A stretch of DNA of 64,000 nt from Clostridiaceae bacterium (lineage in GTDB: Bacteria > Bacillota > Clostridia > Lachnospirales > Lachnospiraceae), in the NCBI GenBank assembly GCA_910575585.1, contig CAJTGF010000018.1, positions 1-64,000 on the forward strand, given 5' to 3'. The translations under genes were made by a program, and so were the position numbers. This document shows positions 25,055 to 32,902 of this stretch, piece by piece; position 1 is the stretch's first letter; every line of letters starts with the position of its first letter. The notes under the pieces are model-generated. The model had not been told where the DNA came from. It made no database searches and worked only from the letters and a program-made list of their open reading frames with translations.

Positions 25055-25265
25055 CCCTATCCGAGTTCTTGGATAGGGCGCAATTATACACCACTTAGGG
25101 AAGTGGTGCATTGCGCCCTGCCGGGAGCGTCCTGCGGACAGCAGATGATTTCCACAGATTTTCAATCTGCTCCAATCATCACAGGGGAAGCTACCCTTCC
25201 CCTGCGCTGGCTTTGCCAGCTACCCCTTTGTGGCTTTGCCACCCGGAAATCTTTCAGAAAGCGTA

Positions 25266-25294
25266 TTCCATTTAGCAAGTTAAAGCTGTATAAT
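25266..25294 (+). promoter_or_regulatory. Cargo promoter B (lspA)
   Basis: TTCCAT (25266-25271), a 17-base spacer and TATAAT (25289-25294), with the same hexamers and spacing as cargo promoter A. The stretch 25055-25261 shows short G/C-rich repeats but no gene. Confidence 0.65.
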
Positions 25295-25335
25295 AGTGCC
25301 AGCGATAAATCAGGATTTGAGAGGAGGAGTTTTTT

Positions 25336-25857
25336 ATCATCAAACAGATTAAGCCATTTATTATCCCTGTACTTTTTTTGACATTGATAGACCAAACTAT
25401 AAAAATAATTATATTAAAGTTATTTATGCAAGACGAGTTTGATATAATATTTCATTTGTTGCGATTTAACCCAGAACAAAATACAAATTTGTCATGGTTT
25501 GGAAATTTTGCTGATGTTTTTTCAAGTTCATTTCTTATGGTTGTTTTTAACATTCTTGCCATTTATATTATTCTATCAGGATATTTATTGTATAGAGCAA
25601 AAACGAAGAAAACTAAATTTTCAGTGAAAATAATTTTAGTTTTTGGGTTGGCAGGTTGTTTGTGTAGCTTAATAGATAAAATTTTTTGGGGAGGAAGTTT
25701 AGACTTTTTGCAGATACCAAACTTCTTTATTTTTGATATTAAGGACTGTTACCTTACAGTCGCAGGAATTATATTTGTTATCATCGGTATTTTACATAGT
25801 AAAGAAATAACCGTTAAAGAGTATTTGTACTTTTGTAGGAATAAATTCAAATTGTAA
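25336..25857 (+). CDS. lspA: Signal peptidase II (LspA)-like protein, cargo
   Basis: About 173 residues if it starts at the ATC (25336) placed 8 bases after AGGAGG (25322-25327). The first standard start, TTG 25378, would cut the first membrane helix. LspA features are visible: LIDQTIK in helix 1, the LIDKIFWGGSLDFL region with the first Asp, and FFIFDIKDCYLTVAG with the second Asp. Four hydrophobic segments fit the polytopic family, which cleaves signal peptides of prolipoproteins. It is an AT-rich cargo gene with its own promoter and terminator. An extra lspA could protect against signal peptidase II inhibitors; this is inference. Confidence 0.72.
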   Translation: MIKQIKPFIIPVLFLTLIDQTIKIIILKLFMQDEFDIIFHLLRFNPEQNTNLSWFGNFADVFSSSFLMVVFNILAIYIILSGYLLYRAKTKKTKFSVKIILVFGLAGCLCSLIDKIFWGGSLDFLQIPNFFIFDIKDCYLTVAGIIFVIIGILHSKEITVKEYLYFCRNKFKL

Positions 25858-25924
25858 AATTTAAGCTTATCAAACTGATAACTCATCAAAAACTAAATAC
25901 CTGCCGCCCACCAGCGGCAACGCA

Positions 25925-25957
25925 AGCAGGAAACTGAAAAAAGGTATCCTGCTTTTT
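25925..25957 (+). terminator. Terminator after the lspA cargo
   Basis: AGCAGGA and TCCTGCT pair, followed by TTTT. The upstream context (AAACTAAATACCTGCC) resembles that before the terminator of the other cargo unit at 19078-19091. Confidence 0.75.
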
Positions 25958-25993
25958 CTATGCCCGGAATCCGGGAGGAAGGAGGGCGCACAC

Positions 25994-27583
25994 TTGCCAT
26001 GCCCGCACTGTAAAATCACCATCATTAAGCGGAGCAACAATGAATCCGCTGTTTCTGCCGCCGCCTACCAGAGCGGCGAAAAGCTGTTCTCTGAATACGA
26101 CCAAGAGCAGAAATACTATCCCTACAAGAACGAAGTCACCCACAAAGAAATCATGCTCCCACCCCATGTGCCGCCGGAGTTTGCAGACCGCAATACCTTA
26201 TGGAACTCTGCCGAAGCACAGGAGAAACAATGGAACTCCCAGCTTGCCCGGAGGTTCGTGCTTGCCATCCCAAGGGAAATCCCGCCGGGACAGTACGCCG
26301 ACCTTATCCGTGACTACTGCCGGGAGTTTTTCGTTTCCAAAGGCATGATTGCTGACTTTGCCATCCACGACAAGGGGGATGGCAACCCTCACGCCCATAT
26401 CCTGCTTACCATGCGGGCGATGGACGAAAAAGGGAAATGGCTTCCCAAGTGCCGCAAGGTATACGACCTCGACGGAAACGGCGAAAGAATCCGGCTCCCG
26501 TCCGGCAGATGGAAAAGCCACAAGGAGAACACCGTGGACTGGAACGACCAGAAGTACGCTGAAATCTGGCGGCAGGGATGGGCGGACACGGCTAACCGCT
26601 ATCTGGAAGCAAACGACCGCCCGGAACGCCTTGACCTGCGCTCCTATGCCCGGCAAGGGATTGACCAAATCCCTACCGTCCACATGGGGCCTGCCGCCTG
26701 CCAGATGGAGAAGAAAGGAATCCAGACCAGCATCGGCAACCTGAACCGGGACATCAGAGCCGCCAACTCCCTCATGCAGTCCATCCGCCAGATGGTGCGC
26801 CACTTAAAAGGCTGGATTGCCGACTTAAAGGAGAAAAAAGCCGCTCTGATGGAAGCGTTGGAACAGACGAAGGAGCCGACCATATCGGAGCTGCTCTCAC
26901 AGTATTTAGAACTGCGGAGCGGACAGCGTGCCGACTGGACTTCCAGAGGGAAGCTCAAGGGCACAGTTGCCGACTTCAACAAGGTACAGGCGGCTATGGA
27001 TTTTCTGCGGAAAAAAGAAATCTCCACCGTAGAGAGCCTTGACACCCGGCTGGATGAAATCAGCCAGACCGCCGTTTCTGTCATGGCGAGCGTGAAAAAA
27101 AGCGAGAAGCGCATCAAAGCCATCAACACCATGCTGTCCTACATTGACAAATACGAAGCGGGCAAGCCAGTCCATAAGGAGTATGCCGCTATCGGCTGGA
27201 AGAAGAAAAAAGAGCAGTTTGCGGAGAGCCACCGGGAGGAACTGGACGCTTACTATGCCGCTATCCGGTATTTGAAAGCCAACCTGAAAGGCAATACCTA
27301 CTCCCGCAAAGATTTGGAAGCGGAACGGGAACAGCTTGCTTCTGCCCTGCCGGAACAGGGGGAGGAGCTGGAAGCGGTGCAGGCAGATGTAAAAGTTCTG
27401 CGGGATGTGCGCCGCTGGCTCAATCAGGTATTGCCGTCCGAGCAGTACCGCCAGACCGCCGAGCCGGGGAAGAAACCGTCCGTACAGGGGAACCTGAAAG
27501 GGCGGCAGGAACGCATCCGGCAGGAGAAGGCAGAGAAACGCCAGCCGCCCCGGACACAGAAACAACAGAATATGGAACTTTAA
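25994..27583 (+). CDS. MOBQ-type relaxase (MobA/MobL family)
   Basis: 529 residues. The start is TTG with AGGAGG 8 bases upstream. The N-terminus KITIIKRSNNESAVSAAAYQ and metal motif HDKGDGNPHAHILLT identify the MobA/MobL family. The C-terminal half is helical with coiled coils. It nicks oriT of the second mobilizable element and would use the secretion system of a helper, here probably the surrounding ICE. It differs in class from the MOBP relaxases at 10764 and 42098, so three relaxases are stacked in one locus. Confidence 0.9.
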   Translation: MPCPHCKITIIKRSNNESAVSAAAYQSGEKLFSEYDQEQKYYPYKNEVTHKEIMLPPHVPPEFADRNTLWNSAEAQEKQWNSQLARRFVLAIPREIPPGQYADLIRDYCREFFVSKGMIADFAIHDKGDGNPHAHILLTMRAMDEKGKWLPKCRKVYDLDGNGERIRLPSGRWKSHKENTVDWNDQKYAEIWRQGWADTANRYLEANDRPERLDLRSYARQGIDQIPTVHMGPAACQMEKKGIQTSIGNLNRDIRAANSLMQSIRQMVRHLKGWIADLKEKKAALMEALEQTKEPTISELLSQYLELRSGQRADWTSRGKLKGTVADFNKVQAAMDFLRKKEISTVESLDTRLDEISQTAVSVMASVKKSEKRIKAINTMLSYIDKYEAGKPVHKEYAAIGWKKKKEQFAESHREELDAYYAAIRYLKANLKGNTYSRKDLEAEREQLASALPEQGEELEAVQADVKVLRDVRRWLNQVLPSEQYRQTAEPGKKPSVQGNLKGRQERIRQEKAEKRQPPRTQKQQNMEL

Positions 27584-27585
27584 AC

Positions 27586-27628
27586 AGGCACTTGTTTTGT
27601 GATTGGAAACCGCAGACAAGTGCCTTTT
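27586..27628 (+). terminator. Terminator after the MOBQ relaxase
   Basis: AGGCACTTGT and ACAAGTGCCT pair and are followed by TTTATTTT. Confidence 0.85.
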
Positions 27629-27654
27629 ATTTTGAACTGGAAAGATTTACAGAC

Positions 27655-27683
27655 AACGTGAGCGACATTGTGTCGCCCACGTT
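27655..27683. repeat. 29-bp palindrome before the primase gene
   Basis: AACGTGAGCGACA and TGTCGCCCACGTT flank a three-base centre with one mismatch. It lies 9 bases before the ribosome binding site of the primase-like gene, a position suited to an operator or an origin. Confidence 0.65.
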
Positions 27684-27706
27684 GGGATTATCAGGAGGAA
27701 CGCCTA

Positions 27707-28354
27707 TTGAACGTATTTGAAGCCGTGAAGCAGTCCGTCACCACAAGGCAGGCTGCGGAGCGTTATGGAATTAAAGTGAACAGAAATGGGATGTGCGTCT
27801 GCCCGTTCCACAACGACAGGAACCCAAGCATGAAGGTTGACCGCCGCTTTTACTGTTTCGGCTGCGGAGCCACCGGGGACGTGATTGACTTTGTTTCCCG
27901 GCTCCACGGTATCGGCAGTAAAGAAGCCGCCCTCATGCTGGCGCAGGACTTCTCCATCCCTTATGAGGACGGGAGGAACGCCGGGAAGCCGCCCATCCGT
28001 CCACGCCTGCGGAGGGAAACCGAGGAACAGAAATTTAAGCGCATGGAGCGGCACTGTTTCCGGGTGCTGTCCGACTATTACCATCTCCTGCGCCGCTGGA
28101 AGGAGGAATATGCCCCACGGCAGCCCGATGAAGCATGGAATCCCCGGTTTGTGGAAGCCCTGCAGAACATGAGCCGGGTGGAATACCTGATGGACGTGCT
28201 TCTCTCCGGGGACATTCAGGAGCGGGCAGCCCTTATTACAGGACACGGAAAGGAAGTGAGGAACCTTGAAAGACGAATGGCAGAATTTACCGCCCCAGAT
28301 ACGGCAGGAAATAGCGAACATGGCAGACAGCGCCGAGCCGCCCCGGAGCGTTGA
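27707..28354 (+). CDS. CHC2 zinc-finger primase-like protein
   Basis: 215 residues from a TTG with AGGAGG 8 bases upstream, giving MNVFEAVKQSVTTRQAAERYG. The CHC2 zinc finger uses Cys32, His35, Cys50 and Cys53 (CPFHNDRNPSM, YCFGCGATGD), as in DnaG-type primases. The catalytic TOPRIM domain is missing, so it probably recognises DNA for the VapE-like helicase that follows and overlaps by 89 bases. Together they should replicate the excised element. Confidence 0.85.
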   Translation: MNVFEAVKQSVTTRQAAERYGIKVNRNGMCVCPFHNDRNPSMKVDRRFYCFGCGATGDVIDFVSRLHGIGSKEAALMLAQDFSIPYEDGRNAGKPPIRPRLRRETEEQKFKRMERHCFRVLSDYYHLLRRWKEEYAPRQPDEAWNPRFVEALQNMSRVEYLMDVLLSGDIQERAALITGHGKEVRNLERRMAEFTAPDTAGNSEHGRQRRAAPER

Positions 28355-29663
28355 GGAAGTCAAGGCCATGCTGGAAACCACCGAGAAAGGCGGCTTCCGC
28401 AACAGCATTCGCAACTGCCTGACCGTGTTCCAGTGCGACCCGCTCCTGTCCGGGGCGGTTGCCTATAACCTGCTGACCGACCGCACGGATATTTTAAAGC
28501 CCATCGGTTACAAAAGACCCCAAAACAGCCCCATGACCGACACGGACATGAAATATATCCGGCTGTATCTGGAAGAAACTTACGGCCTGACAAGCGAAAA
28601 GAAGATACAGGACGCCGCCGACCTTGCCGCCAATGAGAACAGTTACCACCCTGTCCGGGAGTATCTGAACAGCCTGACATGGGACGGAACCGGGCGGGTG
28701 CGCTTCTGTCTGCGGCATTTTTTAGGGGCAGACACAGACCAGTACACCTATGAAGCCCTGCGCCTGTTTTTGTTGGGAGCCATCCACCGGGCATTTTTCC
28801 CCGGCTGTAAATTTGAGGTCATGCTCTGTCTGGTGGGCGGGCAGGGAGCCGGGAAGTCCACCTTCTTCCGTCTGCTGGCAGTCAAAGACGAGTGGTTTTC
28901 GGACGATTTGCGGAAGCTTGACGATGACAATGTATACCGGAAGCTGCAAGGTCACTGGATAATCGAAATGTCGGAGATGATTGCCACCGCAAATGCAAAG
29001 AGCATAGAGGAAATCAAGTCCTTTTTGAGCCGTCAGAAGGAAGTCTACAAGATACCCTACGAAACCCACCCGGCAGACCGCCCAAGGCAGTGTGTGTTCG
29101 GCGGCACATCCAACGCCCTTGACTTCCTGCCCCTTGACCGCTCCGGCAACCGCCGCTTTATCCCCATACAAGTATGCCCGGAACAGGCGGAAACGCACAT
29201 TTTAGAGGACGAACCCGCTTCCAGAGCCTATATCAGCCAGGTGTGGGCAGAAGCGATGGAGATTTACAAAAGCGGCAGATGGAAGCTGACATTCAGCCCG
29301 GAAATGGTGCGCCACCTAAAGGAACGCCAGCGGGACTTCATGCCGGAGGACACCAAGGCCGGGATGATTCAGGCTTTCCTTGACAGCTACCCCGGCGATA
29401 CCGTCTGCTCCAAACAGCTTTACAAAGAAGCCCTGAACCACTCCTTTGACGAGCCGAAACAATGGGAAATCCGGGAAATCAACGAGATAATGAACCAGTG
29501 CGTCACCGGCTGGAATTATTTCTCCAACCCCCGGATGTTCGCCGGGTACGGCAGGCAGAAGGGATGGGAACGGGAGCAACCGGCAACGGACATCAGCAAC
29601 GGGCGTGGAAAAACCCCGGAGGGATTTACGCCAGTGCCGGAGCAAATGGAGCTTCCCTTCTGA
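28266..29663 (+). CDS. VapE-family replication helicase/ATPase
   Basis: 465 residues from a TTG inside the primase-like gene. Walker A GGQGAGKST lies near 191-198; HWIIEMSEM and GGTSNALDFLPLDRSGNRRF are the hallmark motifs of virulence-associated E (DUF927/VirE-like) proteins of phages and satellites. It ends with a PEQMELPF tail. The CHC2-VapE pair is a common replication module in integrative elements. Confidence 0.88.
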   Translation: MKDEWQNLPPQIRQEIANMADSAEPPRSVEEVKAMLETTEKGGFRNSIRNCLTVFQCDPLLSGAVAYNLLTDRTDILKPIGYKRPQNSPMTDTDMKYIRLYLEETYGLTSEKKIQDAADLAANENSYHPVREYLNSLTWDGTGRVRFCLRHFLGADTDQYTYEALRLFLLGAIHRAFFPGCKFEVMLCLVGGQGAGKSTFFRLLAVKDEWFSDDLRKLDDDNVYRKLQGHWIIEMSEMIATANAKSIEEIKSFLSRQKEVYKIPYETHPADRPRQCVFGGTSNALDFLPLDRSGNRRFIPIQVCPEQAETHILEDEPASRAYISQVWAEAMEIYKSGRWKLTFSPEMVRHLKERQRDFMPEDTKAGMIQAFLDSYPGDTVCSKQLYKEALNHSFDEPKQWEIREINEIMNQCVTGWNYFSNPRMFAGYGRQKGWEREQPATDISNGRGKTPEGFTPVPEQMELPF

Positions 29664-29926
29664 AAAAAACCGGCAAATAACAGCCCAATGCTATCCCGTT
29701 GCACACTTCGTTGCTATCCCGTTGCCGGGCCGGTTGCCGGGCAAAATCCCGTAACTGCGGGCTTTTCTCCCCTTTAACAACCAAAGCAACAGAAAAATAA
29801 AAGAAAAAGTATAAAATAACCCAACCGCCAGACAAGGATTAGTTCCAAGGTTTTTTGAAGCCCGTTGCCGGACTTCGTTGCCGACCGTCCCTGTCTGGCC
29901 TTTTCATGTATGGAGGACAACTGCCT
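29664..29926. other. Gene-free stretch between vapE and the small protein
   Basis: It contains short direct repeats built on CCCGTTGC and GTTGCCGG (29692-29740 and again at 29862-29884). These could be protein-binding sites next to the replication genes. No gene or terminator is clear. Confidence 0.4.
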
Positions 29927-30124
29927 ATGGCGAAAAATAAAACAGAGATTCATGTCACCACAGTATTTGACGGTGAGCTGGACGCTACGGACGTTTTCGT
30001 GAGCCTCATCGCACAGAAACACAGCAGAAAAACAGATAAAGAATATCTTGCTAAACCACAAGAAATAGGGTATAATAAAGATGAGGTTCCAAGTGACCGT
30101 GTTCCGTCTGGATTGTGCGGGTAA
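29927..30124 (+). CDS. Small protein upstream of the recombinase
   Basis: 65 residues, ATG behind TGGAGG, starting MAKNKTEIHVTTVFDGELDA. It resembles the short proteins that precede serine recombinases in Clostridial elements and may be an excision factor analogue of TnpW; no family recognised. The recombinase promoter lies in its last codons. Confidence 0.55.
   Translation: MAKNKTEIHVTTVFDGELDATDVFVSLIAQKHSRKTDKEYLAKPQEIGYNKDEVPSDRVPSGLCG
30048..30076 (+). promoter_or_regulatory. Promoter of the second element's recombinase
   Basis: TTGCTA (30048-30053), a 17-base spacer and TATAAT (30071-30076), inside the 3' end of the small upstream gene. Confidence 0.65.
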
Positions 30125-30130
30125 ACGGTT

Positions 30131-31795
30131 ATGATGAACGCAATGGAATATACAGGGATGGACACACTTCTTGCCGGGAGCTTCCGGGCAGCTATCTATT
30201 GCAGGCTGTCCAAGGACGACGACCTTGACGGGACGAGCGCCAGTATCGAGAACCAGCGGGATATGCTGGAAAAGTTCTGCCAGAAGCAGGGATGGGAGGT
30301 TACGGCAGTCTATCAGGACGACGGCTTCACCGGCCTGAACATGGAACGCCCCGACCTGAAACGGATGTTGAAAGCCATTGAGCGGAAACAGATAAACCTT
30401 GTGATTACAAAGGATTTATCGAGGTTAGGACGGAACTACTTGCAGACCGGGCAGCTTATCGAGGACTTCTTCCCAAGAAACGGTGTGCGCTACATCGCCA
30501 TGAATGACGGTATCGACACCATGCGGGACAACAACGACATTGCGCCCTTTAAAAATATCCTGAATGAGATGTACAGCAAGGATATTTCCAAGAAAGTCCA
30601 TTCTTCCTATGTGCTGAAGGCGCAGAAAGGCCAGTTCACCGGCTGTATCGCCCCGTTTGGCTACAAGAAAGACCCGGAGGACAAGAACCACCTTCTCATT
30701 GACGGGGAAACCGCCCCGGTTGTCCGGCTGATTTTCGGATATGCGCTGGACGGCCACGGCCCCAACTACATCCGGCGCAGGCTGGAGGAAGAAAAGCACC
30801 CCTGCCCGACATGGTGGAACCGGAAGCGGGGACACCGGAACATCCGCACCAAATGGGAAAAGAAAGACCCGGAAAACGGGCGGTACGTCTGGGACTTCTC
30901 CGTGATTAAGGAAATCCTGATGAACCCCGTCTACACCGGCGCAATCGCTTCCCAAAAGACCGAGTACCGCTTTAAAATCGGCACTATCCGGGATAAGAAG
31001 CCGGAGGACTGGATTGTGGTGGAGGGGACGCATGAGCCGCTGGTGGACAAAAAGGACTTTGCGATTGTGCAGGAAAAACTGAAATCCCGCCAGCGACCGG
31101 GCAAATCCGGGGAAATCAACCTCTTTGCAGGGCTGATAAAATGTGGGGAGTGCGGAAAGGCTCTCACCATCCGCACCACGCATGAGAAGTTCCCGAAGCG
31201 GATTTTCTCCTGTAAGACCTACAATGCCTATGGGAAGCAGCACTGCACACAGCACCGGGTTGAATTTGACACGCTCTATTCTCTTGTGCTGAACAAAATC
31301 CGGGAGTGCGCCACCGCTGCCCTGACCGACAGCGAAGCGGTGGCCGGACGGCTGACCGACACCTGCCAGGCCGAGCAGAAAGACCAGCGGGAAGCGATGG
31401 AGCGCACCCTTGCCAAAGACGAAGAACGGATTGAAGTGCTGGAAAAGATGGTATTGCGGCTCTATGAGGACATGGTAGCCGGACGAATCACAGAAGAAAA
31501 CTTCAATCTCCTGCTGGAAAAGACACAGAAGGAACAGGCGGAATTAAAGGCTAAAGTTGAGAAAGGCAGGAAACACCTTGCCAATGAAATCCGGCTTGCC
31601 GTGGACGCAAGGCAGTGGGTGGAATCCATACAGGAATACCGGGACATCACCGAACTGGACGCTTCCATCCTGAACCGCCTGATTAAAGAAATCGTTGTCC
31701 ATGAAACCATAGACAGCGACAAAACAAGACACATTTCTATCGAAATTCATTTTAATCTCAAACCCATACCGGAAGTGGAGCAGGTCACAGGCTGA
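30131..31795 (+). CDS. Large serine recombinase of the second mobilizable element
   Basis: 554 residues. Catalytic Ser27 in YCRLSKDD, then TKDLSRLGRNYLQTGQLIED, a zinc ribbon (CGECGKA, RIFSCKTYNAYGKQHC) and a coiled coil near 410-490. It ends about 95 bases from the right maff2 junction, the usual place of the integrase relative to its attachment site. This makes it the likely agent of insertion into maff2. Confidence 0.93.
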   Translation: MMNAMEYTGMDTLLAGSFRAAIYCRLSKDDDLDGTSASIENQRDMLEKFCQKQGWEVTAVYQDDGFTGLNMERPDLKRMLKAIERKQINLVITKDLSRLGRNYLQTGQLIEDFFPRNGVRYIAMNDGIDTMRDNNDIAPFKNILNEMYSKDISKKVHSSYVLKAQKGQFTGCIAPFGYKKDPEDKNHLLIDGETAPVVRLIFGYALDGHGPNYIRRRLEEEKHPCPTWWNRKRGHRNIRTKWEKKDPENGRYVWDFSVIKEILMNPVYTGAIASQKTEYRFKIGTIRDKKPEDWIVVEGTHEPLVDKKDFAIVQEKLKSRQRPGKSGEINLFAGLIKCGECGKALTIRTTHEKFPKRIFSCKTYNAYGKQHCTQHRVEFDTLYSLVLNKIRECATAALTDSEAVAGRLTDTCQAEQKDQREAMERTLAKDEERIEVLEKMVLRLYEDMVAGRITEENFNLLLEKTQKEQAELKAKVEKGRKHLANEIRLAVDARQWVESIQEYRDITELDASILNRLIKEIVVHETIDSDKTRHISIEIHFNLKPIPEVEQVTG

Positions 31796-31889
31796 CCGCT
31801 CCCCTGCTCCGGGGGATTCTTTAAAAACTCCATATATATTTCTTGACGTGCCGCCGCCCGCCAGAAAGCTGTATTGTTCCTACTAATTG

Positions 31890-31970
31890 GGGATAACACA
31901 GCTCATGGCCGGGGGCGGCATCATCGTCATCGGCACGACCCTCATCCCCCTGCTGTCGGGGCTGTTTTAA
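31890..31970 (+). pseudogene. 3' half of maff2, right junction of the nested block
   Basis: The frame GIT-QLMAGGGIIVIGTTLIPLL ends SGLF and stop, matching the Maff2 C-terminus. Joined to codon 44 of the left half (6210) it restores the family sequence SNAHG-I. The only shared base at the crossover is a G; a two-base TG overlap would leave one extra G and shift the frame. Confidence 0.85.
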
Positions 31971-31982
31971 GGGCGGCGGCTT

Positions 31983-32849
31983 ATGGACTTTCTCACCGAC
32001 TGGCTTGAGGACTGGCTGCGGGAGCTGCTGATCGGCGGCATCATGGGGAACCTTGAGGGGCTCTTTGATACCGTCAACGCCAGAGTCGGAGAGATTGCGG
32101 TGCAGGTAGGGACGACCCCGGCGGCATGGAACGCCGGGGTTTTCTCCCTCATCCGCCAGCTTTCCGAGACGGTGATTTTACCCATCGCCGGGCTGGTGCT
32201 GACCTTTGTAGCCACCTATGAGCTCATCCAGATGCTCCTTGAAAAAAACAATATGCACGAGGTTGACGTGGCGAACCTCTACAAATGGATGTTCAAGACC
32301 GCGTGCGCGGTGCTGATACTTTCCAATACATTCAATATCGTGATGGCCGTCTTTGACGTGTCGCAGAGCGTGATTTCCCGCTCTGCCGGGCTGATACAGG
32401 GCTCCACGGCGGTTTCCCCGGATATGTTGAGCAACCTCCAGACCACGCTGGAGGGGATGGATTTGGGGCCGCTTCTGGGGCTGTGGCTCCAGTCCTCCGT
32501 TGTCGGCCTTACCATGCAGGCGCTGGGCATCATCATTTTCGTGCTGGTGTACGGAAGAATGATAGAAATATATCTGCTGACCAGCCTTGCGCCCATCCCC
32601 GTTGCCACCCTCTCCAACCGGGAGGTGGGCGGCATGGGCCAGAACTACTTAAAATCCCTTTTTGCCGTGGGCTTTCAAGGGATGCTGATTTTAGTCTGTG
32701 TCGGCATCTATGCGGTGCTGGTGCAGGGTATCGCCGCCGGGGGCGACCCCATCGGCGCGATATGGGGAACCGTGGGCTATACGGTGCTCCTCTGCTTCAT
32801 GCTGTTCAAGACCGGGACAATCGCCCGGAGCATCTTCGGGGCCCACTGA
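31983..32849 (+). CDS. TrbL/VirB6-like conjugal transfer membrane protein
   Basis: 288 residues with five to six hydrophobic segments (SETVILPIAGLVLTFVATY; MQALGIIIFVLVYGRM; GFQGMLILVCVGIYAVLV; VGYTVLLCFMLF). It opens with an amphipathic MDFLTDWLEDWLREL, the common start of this family in Clostridial ICEs. It forms the inner-membrane pore part of the type IV secretion channel. It follows maff2 directly. Confidence 0.88.
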   Translation: MDFLTDWLEDWLRELLIGGIMGNLEGLFDTVNARVGEIAVQVGTTPAAWNAGVFSLIRQLSETVILPIAGLVLTFVATYELIQMLLEKNNMHEVDVANLYKWMFKTACAVLILSNTFNIVMAVFDVSQSVISRSAGLIQGSTAVSPDMLSNLQTTLEGMDLGPLLGLWLQSSVVGLTMQALGIIIFVLVYGRMIEIYLLTSLAPIPVATLSNREVGGMGQNYLKSLFAVGFQGMLILVCVGIYAVLVQGIAAGGDPIGAIWGTVGYTVLLCFMLFKTGTIARSIFGAH

Positions 32850-32859
32850 TTTAGCGGCA

Positions 32860-32882
32860 CTTCGGGACATTTTGTCCCAAAG
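32860..32882. repeat. ICE palindrome copy 5, after trbL
   Basis: Left arm CTTCGGGACA, centre TTT, right arm TGTCCCAAAG. It lies between trbL and the spoVG-like gene, 20 bases before the latter. Confidence 0.9.
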
Positions 32883-32902
32883 GCCCGGAGGGGAGGTGTG
32901 CT

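Larger units (their letters stand above)
6211..31889. mobile_element. Nested 25.7-kb insertion block inside maff2
   Basis: The block is bounded by the two maff2 halves. It contains two mobilizable elements, each with its own relaxase and large serine recombinase, one RIT element and several cargo genes. The ICE-wide palindrome is absent from it. The recombinase at 30131-31795 ends about 95 bases from the right junction and is the best candidate for the insertion event. Whether the tet element entered the second element later, or the two landed in tandem, cannot be decided from the sequence alone. Confidence 0.85.

Noticed and set aside
21844-25080. Repeated TTATCCGAG motifs, considered as a CRISPR-like array
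   Set aside because: Only three per end in mirrored arrangement with no regular spacers; they are the recombinase sites of the RIT ends.
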